A stretch of DNA of 16,329 nucleotides, taken from positions 1 through 16,329 of the forward strand of contig DATLHO010000211.1 of NCBI GenBank assembly GCA_035539855.1, given 5' to 3'. This document shows, piece after piece, positions 1-6,336 of the stretch. How positions within the stretch are numbered: the stretch's first letter is position 1; the number at the start of each line of letters is the position of its first letter. Under the pieces are notes generated by a model. It did not search any database. It saw only the letters and a list, made by a program, of their open reading frames with translations, and had not been told where the DNA came from. Source of the DNA: DATLHO01 sp035539855 (GTDB taxonomy: Bacteria > Bacteroidota > Ignavibacteria > OLB7). Both the position numbers and the translations under genes were made by a program.

Positions 1-120
1 GGAGTTGGGATCGGGATTGAGCGCTCCGAAGAGCGACGTGTGATACGAGACGCGGGGCTGCGCGATGGCCGACGCAGTCAGCAGAAGCAGCGCGAGGAGT
101 GCCGGAGGAGCAAGCTTCAT
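1..120 (-). CDS. Secreted protein of unknown function, 5' fragment
   Basis: The minus strand opens with ATG at 118-120 and stays open to the left edge, giving 40 residues of an unfinished protein. The start MKLAPPALLALLLLTASAIA is a textbook signal peptide: a Lys at position 2, a Leu/Ala core and an A-I-A motif before QPRVSYHTSLFGALNPDPNS. The mature protein should therefore enter the periplasm, outer membrane or exterior. Too little is present to name a family. No Shine-Dalgarno sequence precedes the ATG, as for most genes here. It is divergent from the aldolase gene at 361. The signal peptide is what supports a real gene here; the function is unknown. Confidence 0.65.
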   Translation of the reverse strand, partial: MKLAPPALLALLLLTASAIAQPRVSYHTSLFGALNPDPNS

Positions 121-188
121 TCGAGCGATCGATGTCACGTGGAAGTCGTCGACCGCCGGAATTGCTGGGGGTCGAGTGTTGAGGACAA

Positions 189-255
189 GAGGGACAGGCT
201 TCGCCAGGGGACAGGCGGAGCCAGGGGACAGGCGGAGCCAGGGGACGGGCTTCGC
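189..255. repeat. 17-bp tandem repeat in the 121-360 gene-poor gap
   Basis: Three adjacent 17-base units lie at 205-221, 222-238 and 239-255, built on CAGGGGACAGGCGGAGC. A diverged unit precedes them at 189-204. The first and last units end in CTTCGC where the inner ones end in CGGAGC, so the array is bordered on both sides by GGCTTCGCC (197-205 and 248-256). Both GGCTTCGCC and GGCGGAGCC can form small GGC/GCC stem-loops. The rest of the gap between the two divergent genes (121-360) holds nothing I can identify: no convincing promoter, RNA gene or ORF. Confidence 0.8.
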
Positions 256-360
256 CACGTATCAGGGCGCCCGGGGCCAGCTTCGTTAGGACGGGGATCT
301 GGCTACGATTAGTATTCTGGAGCTTAGGGTGATTGTGGATGCACTTCAAGACAAGCGGTT

Positions 361-1008
361 ATGGCATTTGCTGTTTCGAGCGAGCTGGTGCTTGCGGAGA
401 TCTTGCGGGCGCGGCTGATTGCTGTGCTGCGTTTTCATGGCGCCGATGAGTGTCTTGCGGCCGCCGATGCGGCGGCGGCGGGCGGCATCAGTGTGCTCGA
501 GGTGACGCTGACGACGCCGGGCGCGTCGGCGATCATCACGGCGCTGTCGCGGCGCGACGACCTGCTCATCGGCGTCGGCAGCGTCCGTTCGGCGGCGGAG
601 TTGGATGCGGCCGCGATGGCCGGGGCGCGCTTCGTTGCGAGTCCCCACATCGACCCGGCGCTCGTCGAGCGCGCGCGGGGGCTCGGGCTCGTCACGATGC
701 CGGGGGCGCTGACGCCGACCGAGATCCATCGGGCGTGGCGCGCGGGAGCCGATCTCGTCAAGGTTTTCCCGATGCCGCGCGACGGGGCGGCCTACCTGCG
801 CTCGCTGCTCGGACCGATGCCCGAGGTGCGGCTTGCGCCCAGCGGCGGCGTCTCGCCGGCAACCGTGCGCACGCTGCTCGACGCCGGCGCGAGTGCCTTG
901 AACGTCGGGTCATGGATGACTCACGATGACGGAGCCGCCGCTCCGCCCGAGGTCGTCCGCGCGCGCGCGGCGGAGCTCGTCGCGGCCGTGCGCGGAGTCG
1001 TCGTCTGA
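361..1008 (+). CDS. eda: KDPG/KHG aldolase (2-dehydro-3-deoxy-phosphogluconate aldolase)
   Basis: This 215-residue cytosolic class I aldolase has the usual length for the Eda family (about 205-215 residues). The family cleaves 2-keto-3-deoxy-6-phosphogluconate to pyruvate and glyceraldehyde 3-phosphate, and often also 4-hydroxy-2-oxoglutarate. Visible family marks are RLIAVLRF near residue 20, the EVTLTT strand with the catalytic-region Glu47, GVGSV near 80, FVASPHIDP, PGALTPTE near 115, the Schiff-base Lys134 in DLVKVFP, and the phosphate-binding PSGGV near 175. ATG at 361 gives the full N-terminus; no Shine-Dalgarno is seen. No edd or sugar dehydrogenase lies nearby, so the pathway it serves (Entner-Doudoroff, uronate or hydroxyproline breakdown) cannot be read from context. 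Its last codons lie inside a tandem duplication. Confidence 0.9.
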   Translation: MAFAVSSELVLAEILRARLIAVLRFHGADECLAAADAAAAGGISVLEVTLTTPGASAIITALSRRDDLLIGVGSVRSAAELDAAAMAGARFVASPHIDPALVERARGLGLVTMPGALTPTEIHRAWRAGADLVKVFPMPRDGAAYLRSLLGPMPEVRLAPSGGVSPATVRTLLDAGASALNVGSWMTHDDGAAAPPEVVRARAAELVAAVRGVVV

Positions 1009-1064
1009 GCCGGCCGTGCGCGGGGTCGTCGTCTGAGCCGGGCGTTCGCGAGGTCGTCGTCAAA
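985..1064. repeat. 28-bp tandem repeat spanning the aldolase stop codon
   Basis: Unit 1 (985-1012) covers the last seven codons of the aldolase, its TGA stop (1006-1008) and four further bases. Unit 2 (1013-1040) differs from it at one base, A996 versus G1024. A decayed third unit (1041-1064) keeps GGTCGTCGTC. Because 28 is not a multiple of three, the extra copies lie in another frame and do not extend the protein. The pattern fits recent slippage or unequal exchange at the 3' end of the gene. Confidence 0.85.
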
Positions 1065-1065
1065 T

Positions 1066-1100
1066 CACGAGGGGACCGCCGTATCGGCAGTCCCCTCGTG
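1066..1100. terminator. Strong hairpin between convergent genes, likely bidirectional terminator
   Basis: CACGAGGGGAC (1066-1076) pairs perfectly with GTCCCCTCGTG (1090-1100). After a C/A mismatch the stem continues with GCCG (1078-1081) and CGGC (1085-1088) around a TAT loop. It lies between the end of the aldolase (+) and the end of the VWA-OmpA gene (-). Read on the minus strand it is followed by ATTTG, which is weakly T-rich; on the plus strand there is no T tract. It probably ends transcription from both sides. Confidence 0.75.
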
Positions 1101-1126
1101 CGTTGCTGAGATCGACCGGCGACGCC

Positions 1127-2497
1127 CTACTTCTGCACGATGATGAACTCGGTACGCCGGTTCAGGCGGCGGCCGACATCGGAGTCGTTGCTGGCGCTCG
1201 GCCGGGTCTTGCCGTAGCCGATCGTGAAGAGCCGGTTTCGATCGATGCCGCGACGCACCATGTACTGACGCACGGCATCGGCGCGGGCGAGCGAGAGCCT
1301 GAGGTTCGTCTCCTCGTCACCGACGTCGTCGGTGTGTCCCTCGATCTTGAGCTTGAGTGTCGGGCGTGCCTTCATCAGGCGCACGAGGTAGTCGAGCGAC
1401 TGCGACGACTGCTGCTCGATCGTCGACTGGCCCGTCGCGAACAGGATGTTGTCGACGACGAGCTTGCGTCCGATCTCCAGCACCGCGAAGCGCTTCTTCG
1501 CGACCTGCCCGTTGCTGAGCTTCAGCTCGACGAGGATCGAATCCGGAATCAGGTCGGCGACCGATCGGTACGTCGCGGTGTACAGCGACGTCATCGTCGA
1601 GACGAACTGGTTGAGGATGTCGGCGAACGGCCTGTTGACGTCGAAGATCTGTCCGCCGGTCGCCAGCGCTACGTCACGATACCCGGCGATCGTCGGCTGC
1701 ACGATCGCGAACGTCCGCGTGTCGAAGCGGTTGAGCAGCGTCGTGATCGAGCGCGCGGTATACATGGTCCGGCCGCTGCCATCGTTGTACTCGTGGAACG
1801 GCGCGTCGGTGATCAGCACGATGCAGCGGTTGGCGCTCTGACGGAAGTTCATTCCCGTCGACGCCCGCAGCGCCTCCAGCGCGTTCTCCTTCGTGTCGCC
1901 GCCGCCATCGGCCTTGATCGCACCGATCCAGCCCTTGAACTTCGCGAGGTCGTCGGTCAGCCAGTAGCGCTGGGCGACGTGGTCGTCGAAGACGATGAGC
2001 CCGATGCGGTAGTCGATGCCCTTGGCCACCAGTCGCGTCGTGAACTCATCGATGTTCTGCTTGACCCCGTCGATCTTGTCGCCCATCGATCCTGTCTGGT
2101 CGATCGCGAAGACGAAGTCGACCGGCACGCGGTTGTCGCTGGTGATCATCGCGAGCGAGATGACGTCCTGTGGCCTCTCGTTCTCGCGAATGATGATGTC
2201 CTTCTCGGCAAGACCGTCGACGAAGACGTTGCGGTCGTCCTGCACATCGAAGATGATGCTCACCAGCGGGAAGCGGCTGATGTCGATGTTGCGCACGGTG
2301 ACGCGCAGCGCCGAATCGCGCGCGAAGACTGTCGTCATCTCGAGCCGCTCGATCTGCGTCGAGTCCCCCGACCGATCACGCACGACGCCGCCGCCCCGTC
2401 CCGACTGCGCGTGCAGCGATCCGGCGGCCAACGGCAGCAGGATCGTCAGCGCTACGACGAGGCGGGCGAACATGATGATAGGGCGAGGGTTGGGCAT
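1127..2497 (-). CDS. Secreted VWA-domain protein with C-terminal OmpA peptidoglycan-binding domain
   Basis: 456 residues. A signal peptide ends near SLHA/Q (residue 30); translation could also begin at Met9, which still leaves the signal core intact. Residues 35-125 form a beta-rich N-terminal domain containing VFVDGLAEKDIIIRENE, which resembles pre-VWA regions in other proteins. Residues 126-300 are a von Willebrand A domain with a full metal site: D133-x-T135-x-S137 (DQTGS), Thr202 in GGGDTKEN and Asp231 in LITDAP. Residues 345-456 are an OmpA-like domain with GHTDD (390) and NLRLSLARA, whose Asp390 and Arg405 fit the diaminopimelate-binding pair of the OmpA family. It should sit in the periplasm or outer membrane, holding peptidoglycan at one end and a protein partner through the VWA metal site. 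The partner is unknown; the neighbouring barrel proteins are candidates. Confidence 0.9.
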   Translation of the reverse strand: MPNPRPIIMFARLVVALTILLPLAAGSLHAQSGRGGGVVRDRSGDSTQIERLEMTTVFARDSALRVTVRNIDISRFPLVSIIFDVQDDRNVFVDGLAEKDIIIRENERPQDVISLAMITSDNRVPVDFVFAIDQTGSMGDKIDGVKQNIDEFTTRLVAKGIDYRIGLIVFDDHVAQRYWLTDDLAKFKGWIGAIKADGGGDTKENALEALRASTGMNFRQSANRCIVLITDAPFHEYNDGSGRTMYTARSITTLLNRFDTRTFAIVQPTIAGYRDVALATGGQIFDVNRPFADILNQFVSTMTSLYTATYRSVADLIPDSILVELKLSNGQVAKKRFAVLEIGRKLVVDNILFATGQSTIEQQSSQSLDYLVRLMKARPTLKLKIEGHTDDVGDEETNLRLSLARADAVRQYMVRRGIDRNRLFTIGYGKTRPSASNDSDVGRRLNRRTEFIIVQK

Positions 2498-2622
2498 GAA
2501 AGGAGTGACGGCCTGAACCTACAACGGTGCCACCACGGCAAGAAGTTAGCTCGTCGCGATGGCGTCGGGATGACACACGCACAATGAACACCCGAGTCGC
2601 CGAAACGACACAGCCGTTTTCA

Positions 2623-2630
2623 CAAAGACA
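2623..2630 (-). promoter_or_regulatory. Possible -7 promoter box for the VWA-OmpA gene
   Basis: On the minus strand TGTCTTTG differs from the Bacteroidota -7 consensus TAnnTTTG at one position. It lies 126 bases upstream of the ATG at 2497. No clear -33 TTTG occurs at the usual spacing, so this is a weak call. Confidence 0.25.
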
Positions 2631-2633
2631 TTA

Positions 2634-2646
2634 TTCGGACTCCGAA
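2634..2646. promoter_or_regulatory. Perfect palindrome, possible operator upstream of the VWA-OmpA gene
   Basis: TTCGGACTCCGAA is a perfect inverted repeat with 6-base arms around one central base. It abuts the possible -7 box on one side and the 15-bp repeats on the other. Its symmetry and position suggest a dimeric regulator site. The regulator is not identifiable from the window. Confidence 0.35.
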
Positions 2647-2691
2647 CCTGACGGCAGCAAACCCGGCGACCAGAAACCCGACGGCCGGAAA
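2647..2691. repeat. Three 15-bp degenerate tandem repeats in the 2498-2784 gap
   Basis: Units lie at 2647-2661, 2662-2676 and 2677-2691. On the minus strand they read TTTGCTGCCGTCAGG, TTTCTGGTCGCCGGG and TTTCCGGCCGTCGGG. They lie between the palindrome and the large hairpin, upstream of the VWA-OmpA gene. A 65-codon plus-strand ORF (2527-2724) turns this periodicity into a PDGSK/PGDQK/PDGRK pattern, but it has no other sign of coding. The rest of the 287-base gap shows no gene. Confidence 0.5.
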
Positions 2692-2694
2692 CGG

Positions 2695-2734
2695 CTCTGC
2701 CTACTCTCCTGCGTCAGCAGATGAGTAGGCAGAG
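2695..2734. terminator. Long 12+4 bp stem-loop between the barrel gene and the VWA-OmpA gene
   Basis: CTCTGCCTACTC (2695-2706) pairs perfectly with GAGTAGGCAGAG (2723-2734). After a two-by-two internal loop, CTGC (2709-2712) pairs with GCAG (2717-2720) around GTCA. It lies 50 bases beyond the stop of the minus-strand barrel gene, where it could end transcription. It has no T tract on either strand, so it could instead be an RNA-processing or protective structure. Confidence 0.5.
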
Positions 2735-2784
2735 ACACGGTAGCGCGTCCGAGGTTGAGTCGGGCGCCGGCCGATCGCCCCGGC

Positions 2785-4212
2785 TCAGTCGAGCTCGAAA
2801 CGAAGGATCGGCGAAATCATGAAGAACGAGCGATACTCCCACGGCGCCGGCTCATCACGAAGCAGCGGCGTCGAGTACTTCGCCTCGAGGAACAGCCAGT
2901 TCTTGATCACCGGGATGAACCCGCTGAGCATCAGGTTGCGGTTGGCAAGCTGCGCCGAGATCCCGAACGGAAAGCCCGACTGGTTCAGGTAGTCGACCTT
3001 CGCGTAGAGCCAGTCCTCGAACTCCGTCGGATGGATCAGGTCGCGGTACATGACCGCGTCACCCAGGTCGTTGATCGAGTCGATCTGAATCGGCTCTCCA
3101 TCCACCATGTTGACGATCGTCGCGCGGGCGTACTCCTGGTAGGACACGCCGAGGCTCACGCGGAAGAAGTGCTCGTAGCTGTCGTCGCCGCCGAGCCAGT
3201 TCTCCCAGAACAGATTGCCCTGAGCCACCGTCCGAAGGAAGTATGCCGTCGGAAGCGTCTCGCGACGGGGAACGAAGACCTCCTCGAACGTGCGCACCAC
3301 CGAAGCGTCGGCGCGAACCTCTTGCGGGGAGGTCATCTTGTTGAACGGCACCTCGGCGTTGATCGCGAAGCCGAGATCGTTGATCTGCGGAAGGCGGTAC
3401 TCGATGCGCGTGTACGCCTTCGGACCGATCGAGCCGTTGAGCTTGCGCGGGGAGATCAGCTCACCGAGGAAGTTGTCCTCGGCCGAGCCGAACTTCATGC
3501 GGTAGGCGATGCCGAGATCGATCGTGAGGATGTCCGGCACGCCGCGCGAGCGCAGGCCCGGATCGGTCAGCGGGATGATCGGGTAGTGCGCCCAGGCGCG
3601 TCCCTGACCCGACGTCCAGAAGTGATAGCCGATCTCGTCGTTGCCGAGCATGTGCTCCAGACGGGCGCCGGAGCGGCCGAGCTGCACCGACTGGCGGAAG
3701 GCCGAGATCGCGACGAACTGTCGGGCGGTCGCCGGATAGAACACGTTCGGCATCCGGTCGCGCGGGTTCTCGGTCACCGGCACGGCGGGCTCGATGACGA
3801 TGTGCTGGTAGTCGCGACGCAGGATCTCATCGTAGATCCTGACGCCCAGCTCGTTGCGGAGCTTGTCGGTGCCGCTGATGACCGCGGCCTGCGACTCGCC
3901 GACACGCAGCGACAGCAGCTCCTGCGCGTTGGTCGACGGATCGGGGAACGTCGCGGTGACGATCATCGAATCCGACTCGCGCACGGGAACGCCCTGGTAG
4001 CTGAAGTACTGGGCGATCTTGATCTTGAGGTCGGACTCGAGCACCCGCCAGCGCGGGAGGTACCGCTCGATCTCGGGATCGAGCGTCGTGAGATCTCGGA
4101 TGTTCTCCTTGAGCTCGCCCTCGGTGGGCTGGGCCGACATGTCGGTCGCGGTCGTGCCGAGCGCCAGAAGGACACCCGCTGCCACTACACCGAACAGATT
4201 CCTGTTGGACAT
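2785..4212 (-). CDS. Predicted outer-membrane beta-barrel protein, paralogue of the upstream 625-residue protein
   Basis: 475 residues. The signal peptide MSNRNLFGVVAAGVLLALGT ends near DMSA/Q (residue 27). Residues 30-130 form a helical to mixed periplasmic region. From about residue 160 to the end, alternating hydrophobic and polar strands separated by polar turns suggest a beta-barrel, closing with ISPILRFELD. The tail (437-475: KY.TP..RD....WE then PILRFEL) matches the tail of the neighbour at 4261-6138 (KYFTPVFRD..AWE then TVRYHF). The N-terminal helices also resemble each other in spacing (a W/N...R.LE.(D/E) pattern near 55-62 and 57-68). Only 48 bases separate the two genes, so they are probably cotranscribed. 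I do not recognise the family and infer no transport substrate. Confidence 0.75.
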   Translation of the reverse strand: MSNRNLFGVVAAGVLLALGTTATDMSAQPTEGELKENIRDLTTLDPEIERYLPRWRVLESDLKIKIAQYFSYQGVPVRESDSMIVTATFPDPSTNAQELLSLRVGESQAAVISGTDKLRNELGVRIYDEILRRDYQHIVIEPAVPVTENPRDRMPNVFYPATARQFVAISAFRQSVQLGRSGARLEHMLGNDEIGYHFWTSGQGRAWAHYPIIPLTDPGLRSRGVPDILTIDLGIAYRMKFGSAEDNFLGELISPRKLNGSIGPKAYTRIEYRLPQINDLGFAINAEVPFNKMTSPQEVRADASVVRTFEEVFVPRRETLPTAYFLRTVAQGNLFWENWLGGDDSYEHFFRVSLGVSYQEYARATIVNMVDGEPIQIDSINDLGDAVMYRDLIHPTEFEDWLYAKVDYLNQSGFPFGISAQLANRNLMLSGFIPVIKNWLFLEAKYSTPLLRDEPAPWEYRSFFMISPILRFELD

Positions 4213-4229
4213 TCTTGCTGGCTCTTTTA

Positions 4230-4253
4230 TGAATCCAGGGAGTGTGAATCCAG
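4230..4253. repeat. Direct repeat of TGAATCCAG in the gap between the two barrel genes
   Basis: TGAATCCAG occurs at 4230-4238 and 4245-4253, 15 bases apart, just upstream of the ATG of the 475-residue barrel protein. It is short; its role is unknown. Confidence 0.4.
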
Positions 4254-4260
4254 TGCTTGC

Positions 4261-6138
4261 TTACTTGTTGACGCGGCCGAAATGATAGCGCACGGTGACG
4301 GCGGGAACGACGAGGTTCGAGCTTTCCCACGCATACGGATCGCGGAAGACCGGCGTGAAGTACTTGATGTCGAACTTCAGATCGAGGTTGCGCGCGACGG
4401 CGAACTGCATCCAGAGGTTCGTCAGGATCGAGTTGTCGACGTACTGCAGGCGGGCGCCGAACGGCACCCAGGTGCCGGTGCGCATGTACTCGATCGCGCC
4501 GGAGACGCCGCCGTTGGCCTCGCTGTTGTGCTTGACCAGCGTGTACTCCGGAGTCTCGGTCTCGCTGACCGGAAGCGTCGTGTCCTCCTCCCGGCGCAGC
4601 GTCTCGACACCGTAGACGGTGCCACCGACCTTCAGACGGAACAGATGGCGCGCGGCCGGATCGGCGAAGAAGCCGAAGGAGTAGAACGCCTGGAAGTCGT
4701 AGCGGATCAGGTACGCCTCCTCTCCGATGGTCGTGCCCGGTCGGAACATGAACGGCGTCATCTGCTCCGGCCCGACCTCGCTGAAGGTGTACGAGCCGTG
4801 GAAGTTGAACAGGCCCGAGTTCTGGATCACCGGAGCGGTGAAGTCTCCCTCGAAGGCGATGCCGTAGCCGCCGATGATCTTCTGCGGACGCGAGCCGATG
4901 CCGCTCGTGGCGATCGTCGAGTCGCCGAAGCGGATCATCGGGAGCACCGCGCCGATGCGGATGTTCTCGAGGATGGCGCTGAGCGTCATGCGTCCACCCC
5001 AGATCGACGGGTAGTTGAGCTCGTCGTAGTTGGCCTCGAGCTCGATGCCCCACTTCGGAGCCGCGATCGGGCCGCTCAGGTCGTAGGCGCGGAACGACGC
5101 GAGCACGTCGGTGCCGATGCCGATCTCGTACGGATACTCCTGCGTGCCCGGCTGCGTCGAGTTTGCGAAGACGTTTGAGGGCGTGCCGCCGGTCTCGCCG
5201 AAGAGGCCATCGCCGCCCCCGCTAGGACCAAACAGATCTCCCTCCTCCTCCGGCACCGCCGTCGAGTCCGACTCGTCGACGGGCGCCTTGTACGGCGCGC
5301 GCAGCGGACGGCCCTCGCTGACGCCGATCAGAACGTTCTGATAGCGGCCTTCGTCGATGGCCGTGGCGCGAACGGTCGTGCGATCGGTGATCAGGATCTC
5401 GTCGAGCTTGCGAAGGGTGAACATCTGGTTGCTCAGACCCGACGGGCTCTGCTCGCTGGCCTGGGAGCGGAGCTCCTCATAGGTCGACCCGTCGGAGCTG
5501 TTGGGGCTGTTGGTGCTGAGGTAGGTGAACAGGTCGCTGCCTGCCCAGACGTTCTTGATGGCGATCTCACCGGTCGCGTCGCTGACCGAGACGCCGAGCA
5601 GCGCGATCAGGCGGGTCGGGTTCTTGTCACGCGAGGTGATCAGGTAGAACTGCTTCGGACGGGCGTCGCGGCGCGTGACGATCGAGCGGGCGAGCGAGTA
5701 GGCCTGCGAGAGCTCCTCCTCGTCGATGTACTCCGCGTCGATGTTGTAGCGCTGCGCGATGGCGGACTTGAATCCCGCGGGCGTACGGCCGCGGGTCGAC
5801 GACGCGATGCTGATCATCGCCTCGGCGCAGTCGCCCGGCAGGGGCTCGTCGTAGATGGTCTCACAGAACCCGGCAAGACGGTCCAGGTCGGCGCGATCCT
5901 CGGCCTGCATGCCGCTGATCAGTCGCTGGCGGAACTCATCCTCGAGACGGTAGATCGTGATGTTGTTCCACTTGATGTCGTCGATCGACCTGATGAGGCT
6001 GTTGAGCCGACGGTTGAGCTTCGTGACCTCGCGGTCCTCCGTCGTCTGCGCGCTCAGGGGCTGGACGAACGCTGCGGCTAGCCCGACGAAGAGCACGCAC
6101 AACGCACAGTTCGCCAGTCGGGCGACAGGGATCACCAT
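4261..6138 (-). CDS. Envelope protein: periplasmic domain plus C-terminal predicted beta-barrel
   Basis: 625 residues from the ATG at 6138. The frame is open back to 6309, but 6138 places a proper signal peptide (MVIPVARLANCALCVLFVGL, cut near LSA/Q at residue 30) at the start, and the extra upstream residues look non-coding. Residues 35-80 are helical. Residues 85-275 form a soluble domain with a likely disulfide pair, Cys92 and Cys104. Residues 285-330 form an acidic, Gly-rich linker with DLFG and GLFG echoes. Residues 335-625 look like a beta-barrel that ends in TVRYHFGRVNK. The barrel tail is paralogous to that of the next gene, which lacks the large soluble domain and linker. No known family is recognised. 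The position beside a single-pass periplasmic anchor suggests an envelope complex. Confidence 0.75.
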   Translation of the reverse strand: MVIPVARLANCALCVLFVGLAAAFVQPLSAQTTEDREVTKLNRRLNSLIRSIDDIKWNNITIYRLEDEFRQRLISGMQAEDRADLDRLAGFCETIYDEPLPGDCAEAMISIASSTRGRTPAGFKSAIAQRYNIDAEYIDEEELSQAYSLARSIVTRRDARPKQFYLITSRDKNPTRLIALLGVSVSDATGEIAIKNVWAGSDLFTYLSTNSPNSSDGSTYEELRSQASEQSPSGLSNQMFTLRKLDEILITDRTTVRATAIDEGRYQNVLIGVSEGRPLRAPYKAPVDESDSTAVPEEEGDLFGPSGGGDGLFGETGGTPSNVFANSTQPGTQEYPYEIGIGTDVLASFRAYDLSGPIAAPKWGIELEANYDELNYPSIWGGRMTLSAILENIRIGAVLPMIRFGDSTIATSGIGSRPQKIIGGYGIAFEGDFTAPVIQNSGLFNFHGSYTFSEVGPEQMTPFMFRPGTTIGEEAYLIRYDFQAFYSFGFFADPAARHLFRLKVGGTVYGVETLRREEDTTLPVSETETPEYTLVKHNSEANGGVSGAIEYMRTGTWVPFGARLQYVDNSILTNLWMQFAVARNLDLKFDIKYFTPVFRDPYAWESSNLVVPAVTVRYHFGRVNK

Positions 6139-6294
6139 GTTGTCTTTTCCGGAAAGTTGAGATGTATGGACGGACGCGTCAGGACTCGTCGACCCCGAAC
6201 GGCACACTTCGGAACGAGGGGCACAACTTAGGAAACGAGCGCCTTTCTCCGAAGCGTTTTCAACCGTCGCGAAGCGACGCGCGGGCGATGAGCA

Positions 6295-6325
6295 ACGGCC
6301 GCCCCGCAAGGCGCGGGGCGGCCGT
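6295..6325 (-). terminator. Strong intrinsic-terminator-like hairpin after the anchor gene
   Basis: CGGCCGCCCCGC (6296-6307) pairs perfectly with GCGGGGCGGCCG (6313-6324) around a five-base loop, and A6295-T6325 adds one pair. It begins 11 bases past the stop of the gene at 6337-8208. On the minus strand it is followed by TGCTCATC, only weakly T-rich. If it works, it separates or attenuates expression between the anchor gene and the barrel genes. The remaining gap to 6138 also holds a small GTCGC/GCGAC hairpin (6266-6278) but no clear promoter. Confidence 0.7.
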
Positions 6326-6336
6326 CATGCGATACG

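Noticed and set aside
1103..2587. 494-codon plus-strand ORF
   Set aside because: Antisense to the VWA-OmpA gene, whose domains are intact; the translation has no recognisable fold.
2527..2724. 65-codon plus-strand ORF with PDGSK/PGDQK/PDGRK repeats
   Set aside because: The repeats follow from the 15-bp DNA periodicity; there is no ribosome-binding site or family, and it runs into a stem-loop.
2761..2784. GGGCG/CGCCC hairpin next to the barrel gene stop
   Set aside because: Only a five-base stem with no T tract, easily expected by chance in GC-rich DNA.
2755..5178. 807-codon plus-strand ORF
   Set aside because: It lies opposite two convincing minus-strand genes with signal peptides and shows a low-complexity, Arg/Asp/Val-rich translation typical of antisense frames in GC-rich DNA.
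6139..6309. Longer start for the 625-residue envelope protein
   Set aside because: The extra 57 residues are Arg/Ser-rich, would bury the signal peptide and would overlap a hairpin; the ATG at 6138 fits an exported protein.
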